Part shown: one piece after another, positions 37,329-46,509 of the stretch | How positions within the stretch are numbered: the first letter of the stretch is position 1 | Layout of the letters: the number at the start of each line of letters is the position of its first letter | NCBI RefSeq assembly: GCF_014252355.1 | Contig: NZ_CP059217.1 | Coordinates: 227,273 to 291,272, forward strand | From: Blattabacterium cuenoti | GTDB taxonomy: Bacteria; Bacteroidota; Bacteroidia; Flavobacteriales; Blattabacteriaceae | Direction of reading: 5' to 3' | Length of the DNA: 64,000 nt | The notes under the pieces: generated by a model | Database searches by the model: none | What the model was told of the DNA's origin: nothing | What the model saw: the letters and a program-made list of their open reading frames with translations, nothing else | Made by a program: the position numbers and the translations under genes

Positions 37329-38720
37329 ATGATTATTGGAATGAAAGTAAAAAAAGAAAAAATTTTGCTGATAGCATTCTTAAGTTTTTTAGCTGCTATT
37401 TTGATGCATTTGTCAAAATCTTTTTTAGGGTTTAATAAATTTACCCTTTGTTTATTAAGATATTGTGTTATCTCTCTTTTCATGTTTTATGCTTGTTTGA
37501 AAAAAGACTTAACCACTTGGATTTTGTTATCTATTATTATAGGAATAGAAATTGGATTAGACCAACCTAAAATAGCAGTAGAACTTAGATTTTTTTCTCA
37601 AATCTTTTTAAGATTAATTAAAACAATCATAGCACCTATTTTATTTTCAACTTTGGTAGTTGGAATTGCAAGTCATTCGAATATTAAACAATTAGGTAGT
37701 ATGGGATGGAAATCCCTTTTATATTTTGAAATAGTGACAACGTTAGCTTTATTTGTTGGTCTTCTAGCAATTAATGTATCTCAAGCTGGCGTTGGAATTG
37801 CTATGCCAGCAGGAATTACTGAAAAACAATTACCTAAAGTAGAAAATCGATCTTGGCAAGAAACTATTATTCATGTATTTCCTGAAAATTTTGTTAAATC
37901 TATTTATCATGGTGATGTATTACCAATTGTTGTATTTTCGGTGATTTTCGGAGTATCTATGGTGTTTGTGGAAGAAAAGAAAAAAAACACCATACTGTTA
38001 TTTGCAGAAAGTCTTTCAGAAGTTATGTTTAAGTTTACTAAAATTATTATGTATTTTGCTCCTATAGGGGTTGGGTCTGCAATAGCTTATACTGTTGGGC
38101 ACATGGGATTGGATATATTATATAATTTATTTCAATTATTATTGACTCTGTATATTGCTTTAATAATCTTTTTATTAGTTATTTTATATCCTATTCTGTT
38201 ATGGATCAAAGTTCCTTTAAAAGCGTTCGTAAAGGCATTAACAGAACCTGTATCATTAGCTTTTGCTACTACAAGTTCAGAATCCGCTTTACCTCTTTTA
38301 ATGGAAAATTTGGAAAAACTAGGAGTACCTCGCAAAATTATAGCTTTTGTAATTCCTACAGGTTATAGTTTTAATTTAGATGGAACTACACTTTATTTAT
38401 CTTTAGCTACTGTATTTGTAGCGCAAGCTTCTGGAATACCACTTAGTTTTAGTCAGCAAATTATTATAGGATTAACTTTGATTTTAACTAGTAAAGGAGT
38501 AGCCGGAGTTCCTAGAGCCTCTTTAGTAATACTTTTATCAACTGTAGCATCTTTTGGATTACCTACATGGCCTATATTAGCAATTATAGGAATAGATGAA
38601 TTAATGGATATGGCTAGAACTACTGTTAACGTAATTGGCAATGGATTAGCAAGTTGTGTCATTGCTCGTTCAGAAGGAGAATTAAATGATAAAAAAATGT
38701 TGGAATACAATAAAAACTAA
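37329..38720 (+). CDS. gltP: Dicarboxylate/amino acid:cation symporter (SLC1/DAACS family)
   Basis: This membrane carrier takes up glutamate, aspartate or C4-dicarboxylates with Na+ or H+. Family motifs are FLRLIKTIIAPILFSTLVVG, the hairpin-1 serine-rich TTSSESALPLL, the TM7 motif SFNLDGTTLY, hairpin-2 LTSKGVAGVPRAS and the TM8 block MDMARTTVNVIGN, where the arginine-containing ARTTVN corresponds to the acidic-substrate site. At 463 residues it is somewhat long because of an extra N-terminal membrane pair. A second ATG at 37341 is possible. It overlaps mvaD by 35 bp. The exact substrate cannot be read from sequence. Confidence 0.9.
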   Translation: MIIGMKVKKEKILLIAFLSFLAAILMHLSKSFLGFNKFTLCLLRYCVISLFMFYACLKKDLTTWILLSIIIGIEIGLDQPKIAVELRFFSQIFLRLIKTIIAPILFSTLVVGIASHSNIKQLGSMGWKSLLYFEIVTTLALFVGLLAINVSQAGVGIAMPAGITEKQLPKVENRSWQETIIHVFPENFVKSIYHGDVLPIVVFSVIFGVSMVFVEEKKKNTILLFAESLSEVMFKFTKIIMYFAPIGVGSAIAYTVGHMGLDILYNLFQLLLTLYIALIIFLLVILYPILLWIKVPLKAFVKALTEPVSLAFATTSSESALPLLMENLEKLGVPRKIIAFVIPTGYSFNLDGTTLYLSLATVFVAQASGIPLSFSQQIIIGLTLILTSKGVAGVPRASLVILLSTVASFGLPTWPILAIIGIDELMDMARTTVNVIGNGLASCVIARSEGELNDKKMLEYNKN

Positions 38721-39738
38721 ATCTGTAGAAGGAGAAATATTAAAAAAAAGTCCTTCCAATATAGCTCTAATAAAATATTGGGGAAAACAAAAAAATAAAA
38801 TTCAAATTCCATTAAATTCATCAATTAGTTATTCCCTAGGAGGTATTTATACCGTTACTAAACTAATTTTTTATCCTAGAAAAGAAAAAAAACAATCAAT
38901 TAGAGTTTTTTATTCTGGAAAAGAAAAAATTAGTTTTATTCCAAAAATATTAGAATTTTTTAAACGAATTTCATATTATTGTTCTTATTTAAAACATTTT
39001 AATTTTATAATTAATACTTATAATACTTTTCCACACAGTAGTGGACTAGCTTCTTCTGCATCATCTATGAGTGCATTAGCTTTATGTATCATGGAAATAG
39101 AAAAAAAATTCAAAATTACTATTAATAAAAATTTTTTTTTTAAAAAAGCATCTTTTTTAGCCCGTTTAGGTTCCGGTAGTGCATGCAGATCAGTTTATTC
39201 TGGATTGGTTGTATGGGGATATCATAAATCGATCATAGGTAGCAATAATTTGTATGCTATTCCCTATCCTTATAAAATACATAGAATTTTTAAAAATATA
39301 AGGAATACTATTTTAATCATAGATGACAAACCTAAATATGTGTCTAGTTCTGACGGCCATAAATTTATGCTTAAGAATCCTTATTATAAAGAACGAATAA
39401 AATGCGCAAATAAAAATATGGATAGAATGATTTATCTTCTTAATACTGGAAATTTTAAAGCATTTGGAGAATTAATAGAATATGAAGCATTAAATCTTCA
39501 TGCAATGATGATGACTTCAAATCCTTATTTTTTATGTATGAGACCAAGCACCTTGAAAGTACTTTATAAAGTATGGCAATTTCGAAAATTAAGCAAAAAT
39601 AATGTTTTTTTTACATTAGATGCAGGAGCAAATATTCATTTGTTATATCCAAATAAAGAAAGAAAAGATATTATAAAATGGATTCATAGTGATTTATTAT
39701 ATAATTGTAAAAAAATTATCAATAGTTATTGTAAATAA
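38686..39738 (+). CDS. mvaD: Diphosphomevalonate decarboxylase
   Basis: MvaD makes isopentenyl diphosphate in the last step of the mevalonate route, the isoprenoid pathway used by Flavobacteriia and needed for undecaprenyl carriers and quinones. SPSNIALIKYWGK near residue 22, LNSSISYSLGG, the GHMP loop PHSSGLASSASSMSAL near 112 and ARLGSGSACRSVY near 155 are the family signatures, and TLDAGANIHLLYP lies near the C-terminus. At 350 residues it is full length. It shares 35 bp with the end of gltP, so the two are likely co-transcribed. Confidence 0.95.
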   Translation: MIKKCWNTIKTKSVEGEILKKSPSNIALIKYWGKQKNKIQIPLNSSISYSLGGIYTVTKLIFYPRKEKKQSIRVFYSGKEKISFIPKILEFFKRISYYCSYLKHFNFIINTYNTFPHSSGLASSASSMSALALCIMEIEKKFKITINKNFFFKKASFLARLGSGSACRSVYSGLVVWGYHKSIIGSNNLYAIPYPYKIHRIFKNIRNTILIIDDKPKYVSSSDGHKFMLKNPYYKERIKCANKNMDRMIYLLNTGNFKAFGELIEYEALNLHAMMMTSNPYFLCMRPSTLKVLYKVWQFRKLSKNNVFFTLDAGANIHLLYPNKERKDIIKWIHSDLLYNCKKIINSYCK

Positions 39739-39806
39739 ATTTTATATTTGTTATTTTATTCATTCATCATACCATACAAAATTATAGTAGTAATAGTAAT
39801 AATGGT

Positions 39807-39882
39807 GGTGGATGTAGCTCAGTTGGTTTAGAGCATCAGATTGTGGTTCTGAGGGTCGCCGGTTCGAATCCGGTCGTCCACC
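39807..39882 (+). tRNA. trnH: tRNA-His (anticodon GTG)
   Basis: The acceptor stem GTGGATG (39808-39814) pairs with CGTCCAC, with one G-U pair, and the extra 5' G typical of tRNA-His is encoded at 39807 opposite C73. The D arm (GCTC/GAGC), the anticodon stem TCAGA/TCTGA with loop TTGTGGT, and the T arm GCCGG/CCGGT around TTCGAAT are complete. The anticodon is GTG at 39843-39845. A C8 run follows at 39885-39892. No CCA is encoded. Confidence 0.96.
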
Positions 39883-39916
39883 CACCCCCCCCTACACACT
39901 AACTACTCCAACCATA

Positions 39917-41107
39917 TTAATACCCTAATACTTGTTTTATTCTTTTAAAAGCTTCTATAATATTACTTTCTGTGGAAGCATACGAAATACGTAAACATTC
40001 TTTATCTCCAAAAGCATTTCCACTAACAGTAGCTACTTTTGCTTCATGAAGTAATAAATTTGATAAATCTTCCGAATTATTAATAATTTTGTCTCTATAC
40101 TTTGTTCCAAAAAAAGATGAAACATTTGGAAATAAATAAAAAGCACCATCTGGTGTTATCACTTTAAATTCCGGTATTTCTTTAATTAAGTTTAAAATTA
40201 AGTTTCTTCTTTTCTTAAATTTTTGTATCATATATCCTAATTTATCTGAAGATACTTTTAATGCTGAAATGGCAGCACGTTGTGCTATAGAATTAGCGCA
40301 AGAAGTAATTTGTCCTTGTATTTTATCACAAGATTTAGCAATCCATTCTGGAGCACCTATATATCCTATTCTCCATCCAGTCATAGAAAAAGATTTTGAT
40401 AATCCATTAATAGTGATCACTTGATGATATATATCAGGAAAAGAAGCTATACTTATGTGTTTCTCTGAATAGCAAATATGTTCATAAATTTCATCAGAAA
40501 GAATAATAATTTTTGGATTTTTTTTAAAAATTTCTGCTAATTCGTTTAATTCTTGATATGAGTAAACACTACCAGTAGGATTACATGGAGTACTGAAAAT
40601 AAACAGCTTCGTTTTATATGTGATATATTTTTTTAATTGTTGTGGATTAATCTTAAATTTTGTATCCATTGTGGTTGGAATAACGACTGGATTTGCTTCA
40701 CAAAATTTTACCATTTGATAATAACTTACCCAATATGGTGCTGGAATAATGACTTCATCATTTTTATTTAGTAAGGATAAAAGAATATTCATAATAGATT
40801 GTTTAGCCCCAGTAGAAACTACAATTTGAGATGGATGATACGTCAGTCCATTATCCCGATAGAATTTTTTACAAATCATTTCTCTAAGTTCTATAAATCC
40901 AGATACTGGAGTATAATAATGATATCCTTCGTTAATCGCTTTTTTAGCTTCTTCTAGAACAAAATTTGGAGGATGAAAGTCAGGTTCTCCTAAACTTAAA
41001 TTAATGACATTGTATCCTTTATTTTTTAGTTCTCTCGCTTTTTTAGACATAGCTAGAGTTTGGGAATAAGATATATTTTTTAATCTTTTAGACAACCTAT
41101 TGTTCAT
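39917..41107 (-). CDS. aspC: Aspartate aminotransferase (class I PLP enzyme)
   Basis: This PLP-dependent transaminase most likely interconverts aspartate and oxaloacetate, feeding the DAP, lysine and aromatic pathways. INLSLGEPDFHPP lies near residue 36, followed by STGAKQSIMN, APYWVSY, TPCNPTGSVY, DEIYEH and the PLP-lysine motif GLSKSFSMTGWRIGY. RISYAST at the C-terminus binds a substrate carboxylate. The start at 41107 (MNNRLSKRLKN) is preferred to the open-frame ATG at 41137. At about 396 residues it is normal. Other class I aminotransferases cannot be excluded. Confidence 0.9.
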   Translation of the reverse strand: MNNRLSKRLKNISYSQTLAMSKKARELKNKGYNVINLSLGEPDFHPPNFVLEEAKKAINEGYHYYTPVSGFIELREMICKKFYRDNGLTYHPSQIVVSTGAKQSIMNILLSLLNKNDEVIIPAPYWVSYYQMVKFCEANPVVIPTTMDTKFKINPQQLKKYITYKTKLFIFSTPCNPTGSVYSYQELNELAEIFKKNPKIIILSDEIYEHICYSEKHISIASFPDIYHQVITINGLSKSFSMTGWRIGYIGAPEWIAKSCDKIQGQITSCANSIAQRAAISALKVSSDKLGYMIQKFKKRRNLILNLIKEIPEFKVITPDGAFYLFPNVSSFFGTKYRDKIINNSEDLSNLLLHEAKVATVSGNAFGDKECLRISYASTESNIIEAFKRIKQVLGY

Positions 41108-41170
41108 CATAAAATAGATAATTTGAAATGTGTACAAATCTAAATAAATTTGATTATAATTTTTTTTCTG

Positions 41171-41833
41171 ATGGATATGGATAACATAGAATTAATTAAA
41201 AAATATTTTCCTAATCTCTTGGAATTTCAAATAAAAAAATTTTCTTCTTTGAAAATATTGTATGCATATTGGAATACTTATGTAAATCTTATATCTAGAA
41301 AAACCTTCAATCATTTTTATAAACAACATGTTTTATTTTGTTTGGGAATCGCAAAAATTTTCTATTTTTATCCTGGATCTATTGTAATGGATTTAGGAAC
41401 AGGTGGGGGATTTCCAGGAATTCCATTATCAATTTTTTTTCCTAATACCAAATTTATATTAGTTGATTCTATCTACAAAAAAATTTGTATTGTCAATAAA
41501 ATTATTTCCAATTTACATTTGGATAATGTACATACTATGTGTATTCGTGCAGAACAATTAGAAGATATAAAAATAGATTTTGTTGTTAGCAGAGCAGTAG
41601 CTAAAATAGATAAAATACAAAATTGGACAAAAAATAAATTCAGATTTAAATCAAATTATAACATACAAAATGGATCATTTTATTTTAAAGGAGGTGATTT
41701 GACCGATGAATTAAAAAATTATCCTCATGCAATAGAATATCCTTTAATTAATTTTTTTAAAGAAAAATTTTTTTTTACTAAAAAAATAATTTGGATATCA
41801 AATAGAAATACTAAAAAAACACATGAATCCTAA
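41171..41833 (+). CDS. rsmG: 16S rRNA (guanine-527-N7)-methyltransferase
   Basis: RsmG (GidB) methylates G527 in the 530 loop. IKKYFPNLLEFQIKKF opens the protein, NLISRK follows, and the SAM-binding block is MDLGTGGGFPGIPLSI near residue 70. SRAVAKIDK and YFKGGDL come later. The ATG at 41171 fits homologue starts; a TTG at 41150 would add seven hydrophobic residues. The product of about 220 residues overlaps the next gene by 11 bp. Confidence 0.93.
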   Translation: MDMDNIELIKKYFPNLLEFQIKKFSSLKILYAYWNTYVNLISRKTFNHFYKQHVLFCLGIAKIFYFYPGSIVMDLGTGGGFPGIPLSIFFPNTKFILVDSIYKKICIVNKIISNLHLDNVHTMCIRAEQLEDIKIDFVVSRAVAKIDKIQNWTKNKFRFKSNYNIQNGSFYFKGGDLTDELKNYPHAIEYPLINFFKEKFFFTKKIIWISNRNTKKTHES

Positions 41834-42782
41834 ACAAATTTTTATTACAAAAGTCAAACAAAAAGGAGGATGGGTAAATGCACATGCTCATTTGGATAGA
41901 GCTTATACTATTACAAAACAAAATTTTAAATATGTATATTATTCTATAAAACAAAAATGGTATTTAGTAGATGACATGAAACGTTTAGCTACAATAGACG
42001 ATATTTATATGCGTATGGAAAAAGCATTAGAATATTTTTTAATACAAGGGACACAAGCTCTGTGTACATTTATTGATGTAGATGAAATTATAGAAGATAG
42101 AGCATTAAAAGCTGCTGAAAAATTGAGAAACAATTATGGAGCTTCTATTCATCTTCGTTTTGCCAATCAAGTGCTTAAAGGTGTATTGGATAAAACAGCA
42201 AAATATTGGTTTGATAAGTCCATAGAATTTGTCGATATTATGGGTGGATTACCATCTAAAGATCATGGTAAAGAAGAAGAGCATTTAGATGTTGTATTGG
42301 TAACGGCTAAAAATCATAAAAAATATGTGCATGTGCATGTAGATCAATTTAACATTAATGATGAGAGAGAAACTGAACAACTTGCAAAAAAAACCATTGA
42401 ATATGGAATGCAAGGAAAAGTAGCAGCAATTCATAGTATTTCTTTAGCTGCACACGATAAAATATATCGTGATAAAACATATAAATTAATTAAAAAAGCA
42501 GATTTAATGGTCATATCTTGTCCTATTGCGTGGATTGATCACAAAAGAAGTGAACGATTAACTCCAAGTCATAATTCTATAACTCCTGTCGATGAAATGA
42601 TTCCTAAAGGGATTGTTGTTGCTTTTGGAACAGATAATATTTGTGATATATATAAACCATTTTCTGATGGAAATTTATGGCTTGAATTGCGTGTTATGTT
42701 AGAAGCTTGTCATTATTATGATATCGATAATTTAGTTAAAATAGCTACAGAAAATGGATTAAAAGTTTTAGGAATAAAATAA
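41823..42782 (+). CDS. Amidohydrolase superfamily protein, cytosine-deaminase-like
   Basis: The protein has the TIM-barrel amidohydrolase metal site: HAHLDR (His21, His23), VHVHVDQFN (His172), AIHSISLAA (His204) and FGTDNICD (Asp271). This layout is closest to the cytosine deaminase / isopropylammelide hydrolase branch. In E. coli cytosine deaminase the third motif is HCDE, with the glutamate shuttling protons. Here it is HVDQ, with Gln175 at that place, so deamination of cytosine is not assured. At 319 residues it is about 100 shorter than typical because the flanking beta-sandwich is missing. It is coupled to rsmG by an 11-bp overlap. Confidence 0.8.
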   Translation: MNPKQIFITKVKQKGGWVNAHAHLDRAYTITKQNFKYVYYSIKQKWYLVDDMKRLATIDDIYMRMEKALEYFLIQGTQALCTFIDVDEIIEDRALKAAEKLRNNYGASIHLRFANQVLKGVLDKTAKYWFDKSIEFVDIMGGLPSKDHGKEEEHLDVVLVTAKNHKKYVHVHVDQFNINDERETEQLAKKTIEYGMQGKVAAIHSISLAAHDKIYRDKTYKLIKKADLMVISCPIAWIDHKRSERLTPSHNSITPVDEMIPKGIVVAFGTDNICDIYKPFSDGNLWLELRVMLEACHYYDIDNLVKIATENGLKVLGIK

Positions 42783-42801
42783 AATTGATTATTAATTAAT
42801 A

Positions 42802-44346
42802 TTATTTTTTAGTTTCTGGACGCATTTGAGGAAATAATAAGACTTCTTGAATAGAATTTTGTTTTGTCATTAACATAACCAATCTATCTATTCCAATTCC
42901 AATTCCTGAAGTTGGTGGCATTCCAAATTCTAAAGAACGTATAAAATCTTGATCAAGAAACATTGATTCATCTTCTTTTTCTTTGTCTGATACTGATAGT
43001 GATAATTGAATTTGTTCTCTAAATCGATTTAATTGATCAATAGGATCATTAAGTTCTGAATATGCATTAGCAATTTCTTTTCCATTAATAATAAGTTCAA
43101 AACGTTCTGATAAATTTTTATTATTGCGATGTGTTTTTGATAAAGGACTCATTTCAATAGGATAATCAGTAATAAAAGTTGGATCTTTATAATTTGTTTC
43201 ACATTTTTCTGCAAAAATATTTTCAATTAATTTTGCTTTACTCATTTCTTGTTTGACCTCTATATTCAATTGTTTACAAACTTCTATTAACTCATTTGTA
43301 TTCATATTTTGAATATTAAATCCAGTATGTTGTTGAATAGATTCTATAATTGGTATTCTAGGAAATGATGATTGTAATTTTACAAAATCTTTTTTAAAAT
43401 TATATATTTCATTAGTTTCTAAAATTTTTTCATAAATATATTTCATTAATTCTTCTGTAAAATTCATCATCCAATAATAATCTTTATACGCTACATACAG
43501 TTCTAATACCGTAAATTCTGGATTATGCATACGATCCATCCCTTCATTTCTAAAATTTTTAGAAAATTCATATACTCCATGAAATCCTCCAATAATTAAT
43601 CTTTTTAAATACAGTTCGTTAGCAATTCTTAAATACAAAGGAATTCCAAGCGTATTATGATAGGTTTTAAAAGGACGTGCAATAGCACCTCCAGGAATAG
43701 ATTGTAATATAGGTGTTTCGACTTCTAAATAACCTTTTTTGTCTAAAAACTTTCTAATTTCTTTAAAAATTAGTGTTCTTATTAAAAAAATATTTTTGAC
43801 ATGATCGTTCACAATAAGATCAACATAACGCATTCTATACCGTTGTTCTATATTTGAAAAAGCATCATATATTTTTTTATTTTTGTTATCTACTTTTACT
43901 TGTGGTAAAGGACGCAAAGATTTAGAAAGAAGAGTTAATTGTTTGACATAAATTGTGATTTCATTCATTTTAGTTTTAAATAAAAAACCTTCTACTCCAA
44001 TAATATCTCCTATATCTATAAGTCTTTGTTTAAAAAAAATATTGTAAAAATTTGGTTGTTCTTTGTCTTTTCTTGATGAATATGAATAAGAAAAATTTTT
44101 AAAATAACTTTGTATACGTCCTGTATGATCTTGAATTTCTCCAAACGACGCTTTTCCTAAAATGCGTAAACGTATTAAACGTCCAGCTATACGAATTTTT
44201 TTTTTTTCTATAAAATGTATAGTTCCAATTAAATGAGATATTTTATATTCTTTCGAAGGATAAGGATCTATTCCTAATGATTTGAGTTTAAATAATTTTT
44301 TTCTGCGTATAACTTGCTGTTCTGAACAATTGTCAAAATTAGACAT
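42802..44346 (-). CDS. lysS: Lysyl-tRNA synthetase (class II)
   Basis: LysRS charges tRNA-Lys. The N-terminal OB-fold anticodon domain (about residues 45-150) has IAGRLIRLRILGKASF. The catalytic core has motif 1 around GYLEVETPILQSIPGGA, motif 2 KNFRNEGMDRMHNPEFT and motif 3 GMPPTSGIGIGIDRLVML. At 514 residues it is full length. A T12 run on the + strand (44196-44207) encodes lysines ahead of IRIAG and keeps the frame. Confidence 0.97.
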   Translation of the reverse strand: MSNFDNCSEQQVIRRKKLFKLKSLGIDPYPSKEYKISHLIGTIHFIEKKKIRIAGRLIRLRILGKASFGEIQDHTGRIQSYFKNFSYSYSSRKDKEQPNFYNIFFKQRLIDIGDIIGVEGFLFKTKMNEITIYVKQLTLLSKSLRPLPQVKVDNKNKKIYDAFSNIEQRYRMRYVDLIVNDHVKNIFLIRTLIFKEIRKFLDKKGYLEVETPILQSIPGGAIARPFKTYHNTLGIPLYLRIANELYLKRLIIGGFHGVYEFSKNFRNEGMDRMHNPEFTVLELYVAYKDYYWMMNFTEELMKYIYEKILETNEIYNFKKDFVKLQSSFPRIPIIESIQQHTGFNIQNMNTNELIEVCKQLNIEVKQEMSKAKLIENIFAEKCETNYKDPTFITDYPIEMSPLSKTHRNNKNLSERFELIINGKEIANAYSELNDPIDQLNRFREQIQLSLSVSDKEKEDESMFLDQDFIRSLEFGMPPTSGIGIGIDRLVMLMTKQNSIQEVLLFPQMRPETKK

Positions 44347-44423
44347 TATATGAATATATTTGTAAGACGAAAATACATTTGTTTTTTTATTTTTTTAAAG
44401 AAAAATTTCAATAATCAAAAACT

Positions 44424-45152
44424 ATGATAAATAAAATCCTATTTTTCGAGGATTTAGGAAAAAAAGAATATCAAGAAACTTGGCAATATCAAAAAACTTT
44501 ATTCAATAAAATACTTAAACAAAAAAAATTAAAAAAAAAGTTATATGATTCCAATTCAGTTGGATATTTATTGTTTGTAGAGCATCCTCATGTATATACT
44601 ATAGGAAAAAATGGAAATCATAAAAATTTATTAGTCTCTTACGATTTTTTAAAAAAAATAGAAGTTCCTATTTATGAAACAGATAGAGGAGGAGACATTA
44701 CTTATCATGGCCCTGGACAATTAGTTATATATCCAATTTTGGATATGGATTATTTTTTTACAGATATTCATAAATATTTACGTTTTTTGGAAATAATGAT
44801 TATTCATTTTTTAAAATATTATGGAATCAAAGGACAAAGATTACAAGGTAAAACTGGAGTTTGGTTATTAAATGAAAATAATGGAGAAATTAAAAAGATA
44901 TGTTCAATAGGAATTAGAATGAGCCGTTGGGTGACTATGCATGGTATTGCCATTAATATAAATACAAACCTGCGATATTTTGATCATATTATTCCCTGCG
45001 GAATTAAAAATAAAAAAATGACTTCTTTAAAAGAAGAATTAAAACAAGAACATATTTCTTTTTCTGAAGCAAAAAATATAGTAAAACAATCTTTTCAAAA
45101 AATTTTTAAAGTTATTTTATTATCACAATCAAATTTCATGCAATTGATTTAG
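44424..45152 (+). CDS. lipB: Octanoyl-[ACP]:protein octanoyltransferase
   Basis: LipB moves octanoate from ACP to lipoyl domains of the 2-oxoacid dehydrogenases and the glycine cleavage system. The signature GGDITYHGPGQLVIYPI is near residue 92. GKTGVWL follows, and the catalytic lysine lies in KKICSIGI. HGIAININTNL precedes the catalytic cysteine in IIPCGIKNKKMTSL near residue 193. At 242 residues it is complete. Its end overlaps the convergent mtaB by 17 bp. Confidence 0.95.
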   Translation: MINKILFFEDLGKKEYQETWQYQKTLFNKILKQKKLKKKLYDSNSVGYLLFVEHPHVYTIGKNGNHKNLLVSYDFLKKIEVPIYETDRGGDITYHGPGQLVIYPILDMDYFFTDIHKYLRFLEIMIIHFLKYYGIKGQRLQGKTGVWLLNENNGEIKKICSIGIRMSRWVTMHGIAININTNLRYFDHIIPCGIKNKKMTSLKEELKQEHISFSEAKNIVKQSFQKIFKVILLSQSNFMQLI

Positions 45153-46461
45153 CTATCATCATTCCATCTTTTGGATCAAGTTTCATTAAAATTACTTTTT
45201 GAAAAGTATTTTGAAATATTGGATTGAAAAGTATTTTCGTTCTAATATAGTTTTCTGTATATCCATATAAATATTTTCGTTTTAAACGATTGTTTTCAAC
45301 TAATACAACTTTTTTCTTATTAATCTGTCTTTCACAAAAAGAAATATATTTTTTTTTTGATAAATTTCTTAATATTTTATTTCTTTGAATTTTTATTTTT
45401 TTAGATAAATCATGATTAAAATTGATAGATTTTGTTTTTGGTCTGTTAGAATAAGAAAATACATGCAAAGAAGAAATATTTAACTTTTCTAAAAACCAAT
45501 ATGTTTCCAAAAAATGTTGATGTGTTTCTCCTGGGAACCCTACAATAACATCAGAACCTATATAAGCATCAGGAGCACAATGTAATATATATTTAATTTT
45601 GTCTTTATAAAGTTCTATGTTATAACGTCTTTGCATTTTTCCTAAAATATAGTTACTTCCAGATTGCAAAGGAATATGAAAATGAGGAACAAAATGATTA
45701 CTTTTAGATAAAAATTCAATACATTCTGTTTTCAATAAATTAGGCTCAATGGATGATAAACGTATTCTACCTTCTTCTTTTATTTCATCTATTGCCTGTA
45801 TTAAATCAAAAAAAGTATAGGACCGTCGATTATAGTTTCCATATATTTTCTTTCCATAATCTCCTATATTCACTCCAGTTAATACAATTTCTTTAACGCC
45901 TTTATTGAAAATCTCTTTAATTTTATTTAATATATTTTCCAAACTATCAGATCTAGATGGGCCTCTGGTTATAGGAATAATGCAATAACTACATCGGTAA
46001 TCACAACCATCTTGAATTTTTAAAAAAGAACGAGTTCGTTCTCCAATAGAATAAGAAGAAAAAAAAGGATACGTTTTTCTAGATATTATTGTAGCAGGAT
46101 CAGGATATCTTTTTAATAATGGAAAAGATATATAATTTGTGATATTACATTTTTCTTCATAACCTAAAACAAGATCTACTCCTTTTATATAAGAAATTTG
46201 TTTTGGATTAAGTTCTGCATAACATCCTATTGCAATAACAAAAGCTTTTTCATTTTTATGCATTAAGGTCCGAATAATATAATGAAATTCATTTTCAGCA
46301 TTTTTTGTTACAGAACAACTATTAATAATATAAATATCTGCAAACTCTTTAAAACCAACTTGTTCATAAATTAAATTAGAAAATTTTCTGGATATAGTAG
46401 AGGTTTCTGCATAATTCAGTTTACAACCAATAGTATAAAATGCAATTTTTATTTTACTCAT
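45136..46461 (-). CDS. mtaB: tRNA t6A37 methylthiotransferase MtaB
   Basis: MtaB converts t6A37 to ms2t6A37 in tRNAs reading ANN codons. The N-terminal MTTase domain has Cys13 (TIGCKLNYAE), Cys49 (NSCSVT) and Cys80 (IGCYAE), which hold one Fe-S cluster. The radical SAM motif CDYRCSYC supplies Cys153, Cys157 and Cys160. A C-terminal TRAM domain of about 60 residues follows. GCKLNYAE rather than the MiaB-type start supports MtaB. A T10 run within the gene (45349-45358) is in frame. Confidence 0.93.
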   Translation of the reverse strand: MSKIKIAFYTIGCKLNYAETSTISRKFSNLIYEQVGFKEFADIYIINSCSVTKNAENEFHYIIRTLMHKNEKAFVIAIGCYAELNPKQISYIKGVDLVLGYEEKCNITNYISFPLLKRYPDPATIISRKTYPFFSSYSIGERTRSFLKIQDGCDYRCSYCIIPITRGPSRSDSLENILNKIKEIFNKGVKEIVLTGVNIGDYGKKIYGNYNRRSYTFFDLIQAIDEIKEEGRIRLSSIEPNLLKTECIEFLSKSNHFVPHFHIPLQSGSNYILGKMQRRYNIELYKDKIKYILHCAPDAYIGSDVIVGFPGETHQHFLETYWFLEKLNISSLHVFSYSNRPKTKSINFNHDLSKKIKIQRNKILRNLSKKKYISFCERQINKKKVVLVENNRLKRKYLYGYTENYIRTKILFNPIFQNTFQKVILMKLDPKDGMMIAKSIA

Positions 46462-46509
46462 ACTATACTTTCTATACTCTATACTTTACTTTGATTGAAT
46501 TTTTTCTCA

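Noticed and set aside
39885-39892. C8 run after tRNA-His as part of a terminator
   Set aside because: There is no hairpin with a following T-run. It is recorded only as an unusual homopolymer in AT-rich DNA.
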